Assembly: GCA_016720115.1 (NCBI GenBank) | Contig: JADJXT010000002.1 | Location: 1,003,501 to 1,067,500 of the forward strand | From: Sphingomonadales bacterium | GTDB lineage: Bacteria; Pseudomonadota; Alphaproteobacteria; Sphingomonadales; Sphingomonadaceae | Direction of reading: 5' to 3' | Length of the DNA: 64,000 nt | Shown here: piece by piece, positions 8,674-18,718 of the stretch | How the letters are laid out: each line of letters starts with the position of its first letter | Numbering within the stretch: the first letter of the stretch is position 1 | The notes under the pieces: generated by a model | Told to the model about the DNA's origin: nothing | Databases searched by the model: none | Seen by the model: only the letters and a program-made list of their open reading frames with translations | Position numbers and translations under genes: made by a program

Positions 8674-8967
8674 ATGGCAGGAATTGGAGTAGTCGCAACA
8701 TTGACCGTGGCCGAAGGCAAGAATGCCGAATTTGAGGCCATTTTCGGCGAACTCGCCGCGCAGGTCCGCGCCAACGAGCCAGGCAACCTGTTCTACACGC
8801 TCACCCGCTCGCGCGCCAATGGCCAGGTCTATCGCGTGCTCGAAGGCTATGTCGATCAGGCCGCGCTCGATGCGCATGGCAAGTCCGATTATTTCCGCGC
8901 CGCAGGCCCGAAGCTCGGCCCCTGCCTCGCCGGTGCGCCTGATATCGAATATCTCGACGCGGTTTGA
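8674..8967 (+). CDS. Antibiotic biosynthesis monooxygenase (ABM) domain protein
   Basis: About 97 aa with one ferredoxin-like ABM domain: VVATLTVAEGKNAEFEAIF, then NEPGNLFYTL and the C-terminal HGKSDYFRA. ABM proteins are cofactor-free oxygenases or small quinone/aldehyde-handling enzymes, and the substrate cannot be read here. The ATG at 8674 is preferred because GAGAGGA lies seven bases before it, while 8668 would be too close. It is the fourth gene of the MaoC-thiolase-CMD run. Confidence 0.8.
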   Translation: MAGIGVVATLTVAEGKNAEFEAIFGELAAQVRANEPGNLFYTLTRSRANGQVYRVLEGYVDQAALDAHGKSDYFRAAGPKLGPCLAGAPDIEYLDAV

Positions 8968-8979
8968 GTGCTGAAACAC

Positions 8980-9480
8980 ATGGCTGAAAGCGAACTTGGC
9001 CAGATGATCAGAGCAGGGTTCGCCGAGTATCGGCGAACCTTTGACTATGGCGGTCGATCCAACCGAACACAGTTTTGGACCTTTGCCGTTATCAATATCG
9101 GTCTGGCCCAAGCGGCGATGGCCATTCCGATGATGATCGGCTTCGCACAGGGTGACCCCCGCGTCATTTTCGACTATGCGATAGGAGGATTTCTGGCGAT
9201 GCTCTTGTTCGCCGTCCCCTATTTTTCGGCCATCACCCGCAGGTTGCACGATAGCGGACGGTCGGGATGGTGGGTCATTCCGCAAGCCGTTTTGTTGGGG
9301 ACAGGCACATTAGGCTTTTTGAAAATTTTCGGGGCAGCAGCCGTCGACGATAGCCTGTTCGCGCTTATGTTCCTCAACAATATTGTTTATCTCGGCTGGG
9401 TAGCCCTGTTGATCTTTTTTGCCGTGTTGCCGGGTGACAAGAACAGCAACAGCTTCGGCGATCCGGTTGCATCCCCTTAA
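8980..9480 (+). CDS. DUF805 inner-membrane protein
   Basis: About 166 aa. The DUF805 signature is clear: a soluble N-terminus with YGGRSNRTQFW, four hydrophobic helices, and the inter-helix motif TRRLHDSGRSGWW followed by a C-terminal PGDKNSNSFG. Function is unknown for the family. ATG at 8980 is used; a GTG at 8968 right after the ABM stop is also possible. Its stop overlaps the stop of the convergent epimerase gene (9477-9480). Confidence 0.85.
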   Translation: MAESELGQMIRAGFAEYRRTFDYGGRSNRTQFWTFAVINIGLAQAAMAIPMMIGFAQGDPRVIFDYAIGGFLAMLLFAVPYFSAITRRLHDSGRSGWWVIPQAVLLGTGTLGFLKIFGAAAVDDSLFALMFLNNIVYLGWVALLIFFAVLPGDKNSNSFGDPVASP

Positions 9481-10460
9481 GCGGAACCGATCATTCCCTG
9501 ATCAAACCGGAAGCCATCCTCCCGATCCCCGGCCAACAATATCGGGCCATCGAGATCGACCCACTGCGCCCCTTGCGCCACCAAAAAGGCAGGCGCGATG
9601 CCGAGGCTGGTTGACAGCATGCAACCAACCATCAGCTTCAATCCGCGCGCCTGCGCATCGCCGGCCATTGCCAAGGCTTCGGTCAACCCGCCAGCCTTGT
9701 CGAGTTTGATGTTGATGCCGTCATAATAACGGGCGCACAGGTCCAAATCCGCAAGCGATTGGCAGCTTTCGTCTGCCAGAAACGGCACCGGCGATTTGAC
9801 GCCGTCGAGCAAAAATTCCTGCCCGACAGGGACAGGCTGCTCGATCATCTCCACCCCCAGCGCCGCCAGCGCGGTCGCCTCTGCAGCGATATCAAGCGCG
9901 CCCCAGCTTTCATTGGCATCGACGATCAGGCGGACGTGCGGAGCCCCTTTGCGCACCGCGGCCACCCTTTCGCGATCACCTTCGCCGGTCAGTTTGAGTT
10001 TGAGCAGGCCGAAACCGCGCGCTGCGGCTTTCGCGGCATCCACCTCCATCCTGTCAGCTTCGCCCAGCGAAATGGTGAAGGCGGTTTGCAACGGCCCCGG
10101 CGCAGCGGGCTGCCCCGCCAATTGCCAAAGCGGCTTGCCCGACGATCGGGCCTCCAAATCCCACAAGGCACAGTCGAGCGCGTTGCGGGCTGCCCCGGGC
10201 GGCAGCAATGACTGGATCGCAAGGCGCGCGCGCTGCACGTCCATTGGCTCAAGCCTGTCGATCAGCCCTTCGATCTGCGCGAGGCAGCTTTCGGCGCTTT
10301 CGCCATGATAATAGATCGCCGTGCCCTCGCCCAGCCCGACATGCGTTCCATCGCTGGCGGCGGCCACAAGCACGTCGACATGGGTCTTGGCTCCACGCGC
10401 GATGACAAACTGCCCGGCCACCGGCCAGCGTTCGATTGCGGCGCTAATACGAAGGCTCAA
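9477..10460 (-). CDS. Dipeptide epimerase (L-Ala-D/L-Glu epimerase-like, enolase superfamily)
   Basis: About 327 aa. Enolase-superfamily residues are present: LKLKLTG with the catalytic KxK, then the metal ligands in LIVDANESW, IEQPVP and FLADESCQS, and the second catalytic Lys in GINIKLDKAGG. It matches dipeptide epimerases used in murein peptide recycling. A TTG at 10460 with GGGGGAAAG upstream is the best start, because the frame further upstream has no family similarity. It is tail to tail with the DUF805 gene. Confidence 0.85.
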   Translation of the reverse strand: MSLRISAAIERWPVAGQFVIARGAKTHVDVLVAAASDGTHVGLGEGTAIYYHGESAESCLAQIEGLIDRLEPMDVQRARLAIQSLLPPGAARNALDCALWDLEARSSGKPLWQLAGQPAAPGPLQTAFTISLGEADRMEVDAAKAAARGFGLLKLKLTGEGDRERVAAVRKGAPHVRLIVDANESWGALDIAAEATALAALGVEMIEQPVPVGQEFLLDGVKSPVPFLADESCQSLADLDLCARYYDGINIKLDKAGGLTEALAMAGDAQARGLKLMVGCMLSTSLGIAPAFLVAQGAQWVDLDGPILLAGDREDGFRFDQGMIGSA

Positions 10461-10515
10461 TCGCTTTCCCCCGTTGGAGCTTTGCTCCGGGTTTGGGCAA
10501 TGTAGCCCGGATTGT

Positions 10516-11754
10516 CTAGCCGTTGTGCTGGAGAATCCAGTCTTCAACGACCGGCGCAATCTTGTCGCGCCATTTGCTGCCGTTGAAGATGCCATAATGG
10601 CCGACTTCGGGGGCCATATGATATTGCTTCATGGCTTCGGGCAGGCCGGTTGCAATCGTCAGCGCCGCCTTGGTCTGGCCAAGGCCGCTGATATCATCGC
10701 GCTCACCCTCGATCGCCAGCAGCGCGATATCGTCGATTGCACCCGGATCGACCAGCTTGCCACGATAATTGAACTCGCCCTTGGGCAGCAGATGCCGCTG
10801 GAATACGGTATCGACCGTCTGCAGGTAGAATTCAGCCGTCATGTCGCACACCGCGCGATATTCGTCGTAAAATTCCTTGTGCCGGTCGGCGCTTTCGCCA
10901 TCACCTTCGACAAGGTGCGAGAACATCGACCAGTGGCTGATCATGTGGTTGCCAAGGTTCATCGACATGAAGCCGGTGAGTTGCAGCCAGCCCGGATAGA
11001 CCCGGCGGCCTGCGCCCTTGTAATATGGCGGCACGGTGGCGATCACATTGTGGACGAACCAGTCGTGCGGGCGGCGGGTCGCATGATCGTTGACTGCAGT
11101 CGGTGCCTCGCGCGTGTCGATCGGGCCGCCCATCATGGTCAACGTGCGCGGGCGCAGCGGATGCTTGTTCGCGCTCATGATCGCGGCAGCGGCATAAGCG
11201 GGAACCGAAGGCTGGCAAACCGCGAGCATATGCGCGCCGCGTCCGCCCGCATCGGGGCCGATGAATTCGAGCCATTCGATCAGATAATCGATATAGCTTT
11301 CAAGGTCGAAACCGCCGCCGGTCAGCGGCACGTCGCGCGCATCTTTCCAGTCGGTGATGTAAACATCATGCGTCGGCAGCATCCGTTCGACGGTGCCGCG
11401 CAGCAGCGTTGCGAAATGGCCAGACATCGGCGCGCAGATCAGCAGCCTGGGCTTCGCCTCGCTGCCTTCATAGGTGAAGTGCTTCAGCTGGCCGAAGGGC
11501 TTGCGCGCGACATTATGCTCGTCAACCGGCAGATGCTTGCCATCGATTTCGATAACATTGAGGCCGAATGCAGGTTTACCGCGCGGCATCACCGAATGGG
11601 CGAACACATCCAGCGCCGACGCCGTGACCGAGGTCAGATTGCCATAGTTGAGCGGCGAGTTGGTGAAATTATTGAGGAAATCAGCCTGTTTCTGCGCAAG
11701 CCAGCCCGCGCTCGCCATAAGTCCGCGCTGAATATCATAACCGGTGTAGAGCAT
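10516..11754 (-). CDS. phaZ: Intracellular polyhydroxybutyrate depolymerase (PhaZ type)
   Basis: 412 aa starting MLYTGYDIQRGL. It has the PhaZ domain with nucleophile Cys180 in AVCQPS (a Cys replacing Ser in the lipase box), the conserved TDWKDARDVP and the C-terminal His in EVGHYGIFNG. It hydrolyses stored PHB granules to hydroxybutyrate in the cytoplasm. The length and the Arg/Trp-rich acceptor region (HWSMFSHLVEGD) fit the family. It is probably transcribed alone; the epimerase lies 56 bp downstream on the same strand. Confidence 0.92.
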   Translation of the reverse strand: MLYTGYDIQRGLMASAGWLAQKQADFLNNFTNSPLNYGNLTSVTASALDVFAHSVMPRGKPAFGLNVIEIDGKHLPVDEHNVARKPFGQLKHFTYEGSEAKPRLLICAPMSGHFATLLRGTVERMLPTHDVYITDWKDARDVPLTGGGFDLESYIDYLIEWLEFIGPDAGGRGAHMLAVCQPSVPAYAAAAIMSANKHPLRPRTLTMMGGPIDTREAPTAVNDHATRRPHDWFVHNVIATVPPYYKGAGRRVYPGWLQLTGFMSMNLGNHMISHWSMFSHLVEGDGESADRHKEFYDEYRAVCDMTAEFYLQTVDTVFQRHLLPKGEFNYRGKLVDPGAIDDIALLAIEGERDDISGLGQTKAALTIATGLPEAMKQYHMAPEVGHYGIFNGSKWRDKIAPVVEDWILQHNG

Positions 11755-11905
11755 ATATGCGTGTCCCGTATGTCTTTGGCCGACCGACGCCAGCCCCCTG
11801 TTGTTGCCACAACATAAGCATTTATTGTGCATTGCACCATAGAAAATCGAAGCTGGCAAATTCTCTGCGATTGTGAGGCTGCGACACGGCTGCTAGGCAA
11901 ACGCC

Positions 11906-13705
<1,800 letters not shown>

Positions 13706-13776
13706 ATGATGGCCTGAGGCCGGGGGGTGACCCTCCTCATGGGCAAACCATGCCGCTAGGCCGCAATTTCATGAGC

Positions 13777-13950
13777 TCGCACAAAGCCACGAAGCCACAA
13801 AGAGCCGATTCCTGCGGCGCAGCCGCCATCCTGACCCTCTGCGACCTCAGCGCCTCTGCGTGCAATCATTCTCACGCAGAGAACGCAGAGGGTTTGATAT
13901 TGCACTCCGTGCATGGGACAGATTCTTTGTGGCTTCGTGGCTTTGTGCGA
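13777..13950. repeat. Nested long inverted repeat (giant hairpin)
   Basis: Perfect 27-bp arms lie at 13777-13803 and 13924-13950 (ends TCGCACAAAGCC...ACAAAGA). Inside is a second imperfect pair at 13835-13862 and 13873-13892, with the core CACGCAGAG. The inner motif also occurs in the inverted repeats at about 24280 and 25655. It lies between the ABC exporter and the exbD genes. The rest of the gene-free stretch 13706-14069 shows no coding potential. Confidence 0.8.
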
Positions 13951-14069
13951 ATCCAAAAATCTGCCCTGCCAGTCCCCAGGTCCGCAAGGGCCAGACCCCG
14001 CCTCCCTGGCAGCAGGACAAAAAAAGGGCGGCACGATGGCCGCCCTTGCATGTCGATTGCGATATTCGG

Positions 14070-14525
14070 TCAGTTGCCGGGAACGGCCGACTTTCCGAAT
14101 ACACGATATTGTTCGTTTCCGACGAAACCGAACTTGGTGATGCCGCTCCGCTTCACGACAGCCAGCGTCTGGTCGACGATGTCATACATTGCGGTCGGTG
14201 CCGGCTGGAACTGCAGTTCCGGTTCCGGGCTCATCGATTTGGTCTGTACGAGATATTGCTCGATCTGATCCAGCGAAGACGGCGTGCCGTTCCACTGGAT
14301 TTCATTGTTCGGCATGATCACGATCTTGTTGACCACCGGATCGATCAATACTTCCGGCGGCGGCTGGTTCGGGTCCTGCACCGGCAGGTCGATATTAACA
14401 GCGTGCGATACCGGCGGGATGGTGATCATCAGCATGATGAGGAGAACGAGCATGACGTCGATCAACGGCGTCGTGTTCATTTCCATCATCGGCTGGCCAT
14501 CATCCTTGCCACCACTCATTGCCAT
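14070..14525 (-). CDS. exbD: ExbD/TolR-family biopolymer transport protein (second copy)
   Basis: 151 aa. A single N-terminal transmembrane helix follows the conserved MNTTPLIDVMLVLL, where Asp (LIDV) is the proton-conducting residue of ExbD. The periplasmic domain ends with the family's KFGFVGNEQYRVF. It works with ExbB to energise TonB. AAGGAG precedes the ATG. It is the last gene of the tonB-exbB-exbD-exbD run and differs clearly from the upstream ExbD in its periplasmic part. Confidence 0.92.
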   Translation of the reverse strand: MAMSGGKDDGQPMMEMNTTPLIDVMLVLLIMLMITIPPVSHAVNIDLPVQDPNQPPPEVLIDPVVNKIVIMPNNEIQWNGTPSSLDQIEQYLVQTKSMSPEPELQFQPAPTAMYDIVDQTLAVVKRSGITKFGFVGNEQYRVFGKSAVPGN

Positions 14526-14551
14526 GATTTTTGCTCCTTAACGGGTCCGGC

Positions 14552-15097
14552 TTACTTGGCCGAATCGAGTGGCGGGAAAGGTGATGAAATGAAGCCGACG
14601 CGGGCAAAGCCTGCCATCTGCATCGAATAGATCGCACCACCAATGCAGCGGTAAGGCGTATTCACGTCGCCGCGAATATGGGCCTCTGGCAGCATGTCTG
14701 GGGTGATTGCGCCAGCCTTGGCTGCTTCTTCACCGCCCAATGCGTCGAATTCACGCTTCAGATGCTTTGCCGCCCGGTCGACCAGCTCGGTAGAATCCAC
14801 CGGCGTCACATTCCAGTAAATGCGGCATTCGCCGCCCGGCGTGGCACCCTGATAGGCATCGGAACCGGGTTCGTTGCCACTCGCATCGGTCGTGGTAACC
14901 GACAGCAAGACGTTTTCGCGCTTCGCCTTGGTAGGTTCGAACTGAACCACCGGCAGCTCCATCTTGACCGTCTGGATGGCCACGGGAATGGCGATCAGGA
15001 AGACGATCAGAAGCACCAGCATGACGTCCACGAGCGGCGTCGTGTTGATGTCTGACATTGGCGTGTCTTCGCCGCCGCCTCCACTACTCATTGCCAT
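14552..15097 (-). CDS. exbD: ExbD/TolR-family biopolymer transport protein (first copy)
   Basis: 181 aa with INTTPLVDVMLVLLIVFLI near the N-terminus, including the essential Asp. The periplasmic domain is longer than in the second copy and contains an insertion with Cys in ECRIYWNVTP, and it ends in the CIGGAIYSMQMAGFARVGF region. Two non-identical ExbDs downstream of one ExbB are common in sphingomonads and Xanthomonas-like TonB systems. It lies 26 bp before the second exbD, in one operon. Confidence 0.92.
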   Translation of the reverse strand: MAMSSGGGGEDTPMSDINTTPLVDVMLVLLIVFLIAIPVAIQTVKMELPVVQFEPTKAKRENVLLSVTTTDASGNEPGSDAYQGATPGGECRIYWNVTPVDSTELVDRAAKHLKREFDALGGEEAAKAGAITPDMLPEAHIRGDVNTPYRCIGGAIYSMQMAGFARVGFISSPFPPLDSAK

Positions 15098-15195
15098 TTG
15101 CTATTCCTCTCTGACTGCTCGCATTCCGGTCTGATAACGACCGGTGCGATCAAAAGGGTGGGATGGGCCGCCGCGAGCGGCAGCCCGGACCCGCC

Positions 15196-15963
15196 TTATT
15201 TCTTTACAGCAGCGGCCGGAGCAGCAGCAGGCTTGGCAGCCGGAGCAGCCGAAACTGCAGGCTTAACCTTGCCGCCCGAAGTGATGTAGCCGAGCACGTT
15301 GTTCGAGAAGGTCGAAAGTTCACGCGCGATCGTCTTGTTGCGCGACTGCAGCCAGTTATAGGCAAGCACCGCAGGAACCGCGACGAACAGACCGATGGCG
15401 GTCATGATCAGTGCTTCACCAACCGGACCGGCGATCTTGCCGATGTCGGCCTGACCGGCGATGCCGATCTTGATGAGCGCCGAGTAGATGCCGATAACGG
15501 TGCCGAGCAGACCGACGAACGGCGCGGTCGCACCCACGGTAGCGAGGAACGGCAGGCCACCGGCCAGCTTGTTGTTGATCGAGTCTTCCGAACGCGACAT
15601 CGCGTTGTGCAGCCAGTCATGGGCTTCGACGGGATCGGTCAGCAGGCCATGCTGCTTCTGGGCCGAGATGCCGTCATCGACGAGCTGACGGAACGCGCTG
15701 TTCTTGTCGAGCTTTGCAGCACCTTCTTCAAGCGTGGCCGCACGCCAGAAACCGGCACGAACCTGCTTCGCCTGGTTCAGAACCTTCTGCTGTTCGATCA
15801 GCTTGGTGAACATGATGTAGAACGAGAAAACCGACATGATCACCATGACGCTGAAGATTGCCCAGCTGATCGGGCCACCTTCGTTAAGCGCGGGGATGAG
15901 GCCGAACTTTTGTGCGGCGGCGGCTTCATTAGCAGCTGCTGCAGTGAGAATTGCAATCGACAT
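15196..15963 (-). CDS. exbB: ExbB/TolQ-family proton channel
   Basis: 255 aa. Three transmembrane helices are present: an N-terminal one after WAIFSVMVIM, then the MotA/TolQ/ExbB core with PFVGLLGTVIGIYSALI and GEALIMTAIGLFVAVPAVLA. The C-terminus is an Ala/Pro/Lys-rich tail. It forms the pentameric channel with ExbD that drives TonB. GAGAGGAA precedes the start. It lies between tonB and the first exbD on the same strand. Confidence 0.94.
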   Translation of the reverse strand: MSIAILTAAAANEAAAAQKFGLIPALNEGGPISWAIFSVMVIMSVFSFYIMFTKLIEQQKVLNQAKQVRAGFWRAATLEEGAAKLDKNSAFRQLVDDGISAQKQHGLLTDPVEAHDWLHNAMSRSEDSINNKLAGGLPFLATVGATAPFVGLLGTVIGIYSALIKIGIAGQADIGKIAGPVGEALIMTAIGLFVAVPAVLAYNWLQSRNKTIARELSTFSNNVLGYITSGGKVKPAVSAAPAAKPAAAPAAAVKK

Positions 15964-16042
15964 TGGTACTTCCTCTCAAATTCAAAAATCTAAGGTCATG
16001 AAATGCCCGGCGTCAGAAGCTCCCCCTTCGCCGGGCCAGAAA

Positions 16043-16705
16043 TTACTTCGGTATCTGCCAGCGCACCCGGCTCGACCATGAACCGGTCGTGGGGCTGCCA
16101 TTACTATCCAGTGCCGGATCGAAACGACCGCGACGCTGAATGTTCTTGCAGGTCGCATCGTCAAGGTCGGCATGGCCGCTCGATGAAGTGACAGAGCAAG
16201 ACTGCACACGACCATCGGGGCCGACCGTTACGCGGAAGCCTGTGGTGCCTTCGCGTTCCTGCTGGAGGGCGCGCGACGGATAGTCGTTGGTATTGGCCCA
16301 GTTACCCGGATTGCCTTTAGGAATCGGGTTGGGACGCTTGGCAACCGGCGGCGGCGGCGGCGGAGCAGCCGGTGCCGGCGGCGCGGCTGTCGGCACGATC
16401 GGCGCTGCCGGCGGCGGCGTATCGACGGTCCGCACGGTCGGCGGCGGCGTCACCGTCGTCACGAGCGGCGGCGGCGAGACGACGGGCGGCTCGATCTGCT
16501 TTTCCGGCTCTGGCGGCGGTTCTTCCTCTTCAGGTGGTTCTTCTTCCTTCACGTCGACGACGTTCAGCTTCGCCTTGACCTGTTGTACCGCCTCATAAGC
16601 AAGGCCGGTAACCAATGCATAGCCAAGGAAAGCGTGAAGGAGCGCGACGATGATGATCGAGACCAGGCGGCTCGAACTCATTCCATCTTGATCAGCATAT
16701 GCCAT
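16043..16705 (-). CDS. tonB: TonB energy-transducing protein
   Basis: 220 aa. One N-terminal transmembrane helix (VSIIIVALLHAFLGYALV, with the key His seen in TonB helices) is followed by an acidic Glu/Pro stretch, a long Pro/Ala/Val periplasmic spacer, and the C-terminal TonB domain (YPSRALQQEREGTTGFRVTV...GRFDPALD). It transmits proton-motive force to the TonB-dependent receptors, two of which lie at 44-51 kb. It is the first gene of the operon. Confidence 0.94.
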   Translation of the reverse strand: MAYADQDGMSSSRLVSIIIVALLHAFLGYALVTGLAYEAVQQVKAKLNVVDVKEEEPPEEEEPPPEPEKQIEPPVVSPPPLVTTVTPPPTVRTVDTPPPAAPIVPTAAPPAPAAPPPPPPVAKRPNPIPKGNPGNWANTNDYPSRALQQEREGTTGFRVTVGPDGRVQSCSVTSSSGHADLDDATCKNIQRRGRFDPALDSNGSPTTGSWSSRVRWQIPK

Positions 16706-16758
16706 GCGGAAACGACTCTCCTACTTTCCCCAAAAGGCACGGACCGCTCGGCAAGCGT

Positions 16759-16770
16759 TAGTCTAGACTA
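16759..16770. promoter_or_regulatory. Palindrome upstream of tonB
   Basis: TAGTCTAGACTA, a perfect 12-bp palindrome, lies 53 bp upstream of the tonB start, in promoter position. It is not a recognisable Fur box. It is a candidate operator only. Confidence 0.35.
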
Positions 16771-16967
16771 CAAGCCACCCAACTGGTCAGCGCTATTGAA
16801 ATCTTTTTAATTGGCTGATTCCGGCCTCGTCTTAGCGAGGCCCCAAAGCACAGGCAACACGGATTCTGCGATTCATCGGCAATTCATCACGCTTGCTCCA
16901 GCCAAAGCCGGTGAATAGATATGAAGGTAGCGCAACAGCGACACTGATTTTGCAAAGGAATCCCAAG

Positions 16968-17840
16968 GTGAATACGCGATCAACCCTATTGGCGGCGGCA
17001 AGCTGCGCCCTGCTGGTTCATATATCGCCGGTGCAGGGCCAAGTGGTCGCAAATCGGGCAATTTCGGTTCCGGCACAGGGCGCTACCTATGCCGATATCG
17101 CCGATCTGGTCGTGATTTCGCCGCTGATTCTTGACGCACAGATACGCAAGGTTACCAAATTGCCCGAGACCCAGACGCTCGGCGTGCCTGCAAATATCCA
17201 GCGCGTCGTCATTGATGCCGACGTCACGTCGCTGATCCGCGGAGCAGACGGCTTTGCCGCGCGCGCGCGGTTCCTGCTCGATGTCCCGAAAGACGCGAAA
17301 GGCAAAATCCCGAAACTGCAAAAACGGCGCTACTTCCTGTTGGGCAGCAAGGTGGCTGGCACCCCCGGAATGTTGAAATTGTCGCGGCCCGACGCGCTGG
17401 TCGAATGGAGCGCCGAAAATGACGCAACCTTGCGCGCCATTACCAGGGAAGCCGTGCAGGTCGATGCACCGCAGGCCGTTTCTGGCATTTCGGGGGCTTT
17501 CCACACGCAGGGGACGGTTCTGGGCGAAGGCGAAACACAGATATTCCTGCGTACCGGCAGCGGCCAGCCGATTTCGGTTTCGGTGTTGAGCCGCCCCGGG
17601 CAGGCAAAGCGCTGGGCGGTATCGACCGGCGATGTCATCGATGAATCGGCGGTCGCCCCATCGCGCAACACGCTGCTATGGTATCGCCTCGCCTGCAGCC
17701 TCCCGCGCACGCTCGATCCGCGACTGGTCGAAAGCGGCGAGGCGAAAGACATCGCCAACGCGCAGACCGATTATCGCTTCGTCGTCGAGTCGCTCGGCCC
17801 GTGCGGTCGCACACGGCCTGTTACCGCAGCCGGACAATAA
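16968..17840 (+). CDS. Exported protein of unknown function
   Basis: 290 aa from a GTG at 16968 with AAGGA upstream. The N-terminus NTRSTLLAAASCALLVHI ending SPVQGQ is a Sec signal peptide, so the product is periplasmic. The mature part is beta-rich with two Cys near the C-terminus (LACSLP, GPCGR) that could pair. I do not recognise a domain. It is divergent from tonB, and its stop abuts the stop of the convergent adenosyltransferase gene. Confidence 0.7.
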   Translation: MNTRSTLLAAASCALLVHISPVQGQVVANRAISVPAQGATYADIADLVVISPLILDAQIRKVTKLPETQTLGVPANIQRVVIDADVTSLIRGADGFAARARFLLDVPKDAKGKIPKLQKRRYFLLGSKVAGTPGMLKLSRPDALVEWSAENDATLRAITREAVQVDAPQAVSGISGAFHTQGTVLGEGETQIFLRTGSGQPISVSVLSRPGQAKRWAVSTGDVIDESAVAPSRNTLLWYRLACSLPRTLDPRLVESGEAKDIANAQTDYRFVVESLGPCGRTRPVTAAGQ

Positions 17841-18422
17841 TCAGCGCGAGGCGCCCGGCACCCACAATATGTCGCCGCCGCGATCCTTGTTGATCAGGCG
17901 GCAGAGCACGAACAGATAGTCGGACAGGCGATTGAGATAGGTCAGCGCGAGCGGATTGATCGCCTCCTGCAAGGCAGCCGAAACCAGCGCGCGTTCGGCG
18001 CGGCGCGAAATCGAACGCGCCAGATGCATGGCCGCCGCAGGCTCGCTGCCGCCCGGCAGGATGAAACTGGTCAGCGGATCAAGCTGGTCATTCGCGCTGT
18101 CAATCGCGGCTTCGAGCCAGTCGATCTGCGTCTGCACGATCCGCAAGGTCATCTCGCCGGGGGTGAAATCCTCTCCGGGTGTCGCGATGTCCGCGCCCAG
18201 ATCAAACAGGTCGTTCTGGATGCGGCGCAGTCCGGCGACCAACCGTGCTTCGCCATCCGCGCGTTCAAGCGCGGCAATGGCGATGCCCAGCGCGCTGTTC
18301 GCTTCGTCAACCTCGCCAATGGCATTCATCCGCGCATCCGCCTTGGACCGGCGCGATCCATCGACCAGCCCGGTTGTTCCGCCATCGCCGGTGCGCGTGT
18401 AGATCTTGTTGAGCTTGACCAT
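17841..18422 (-). CDS. Cob(I)yrinic acid a,c-diamide adenosyltransferase (PduO type)
   Basis: 193 aa. The N-terminal ATP-binding motif YTRTGDGGTTGLVDG and the helix-bundle signatures IGEVDEANSALG, FILPGG and a basic Arg motif (ARSISRRAER) define PduO-type ATP:corrinoid adenosyltransferases. It makes adenosylcobalamin from cob(I)alamin and ATP. It follows the twin-membrane small protein by nine bases on the same strand, a pairing I know from other alphaproteobacteria. Confidence 0.93.
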   Translation of the reverse strand: MVKLNKIYTRTGDGGTTGLVDGSRRSKADARMNAIGEVDEANSALGIAIAALERADGEARLVAGLRRIQNDLFDLGADIATPGEDFTPGEMTLRIVQTQIDWLEAAIDSANDQLDPLTSFILPGGSEPAAAMHLARSISRRAERALVSAALQEAINPLALTYLNRLSDYLFVLCRLINKDRGGDILWVPGASR

Positions 18423-18431
18423 GAACGCGCG

Positions 18432-18662
18432 TTATTTGGAGAAGGCGCCGCCAATCACGATGATCGCCACAAGGGCAACCGCGATCGCCTGCCACTTCAC
18501 GCGCGTGAACATCATCTGGTTCTGCCGGGCCAGCGAACGGGGCACGCCATTTTCGTCGACATCGTTCGGATCCATATTGGCAAAGGCATGGAGGCCGCGA
18601 ACAACGGCGAACACCACCATTCCCATCACCAATACCAAGGCAATAATCAGCAATACGCCCAT
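18432..18662 (-). CDS. Twin transmembrane helix small protein
   Basis: About 76 aa with two hydrophobic helices (residues 3-23 and about 55-75) joined by a loop DPNDVDENGVPRSLARQNQM. This matches the twin-transmembrane small protein/HIG1-like family, whose role is unknown. ATG at 18662 has AAGGA at proper distance; the in-frame TTG further upstream is inside the Shine-Dalgarno region. It is coupled to the adenosyltransferase gene. Confidence 0.8.
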   Translation of the reverse strand: MGVLLIIALVLVMGMVVFAVVRGLHAFANMDPNDVDENGVPRSLARQNQMMFTRVKWQAIAVALVAIIVIGGAFSK

Positions 18663-18718
18663 GGATAATTCCTTCAATGTATGACGCAGCCCGATAGCTG
18701 CATCGCTTGATCCGCCCT

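Noticed and set aside
6550..9285. 911-aa open frame on the minus strand
   Set aside because: It lies opposite four well-supported genes (MaoC, thiolase, CMD, ABM) with strong motifs; it is a high-GC shadow frame without family similarity.
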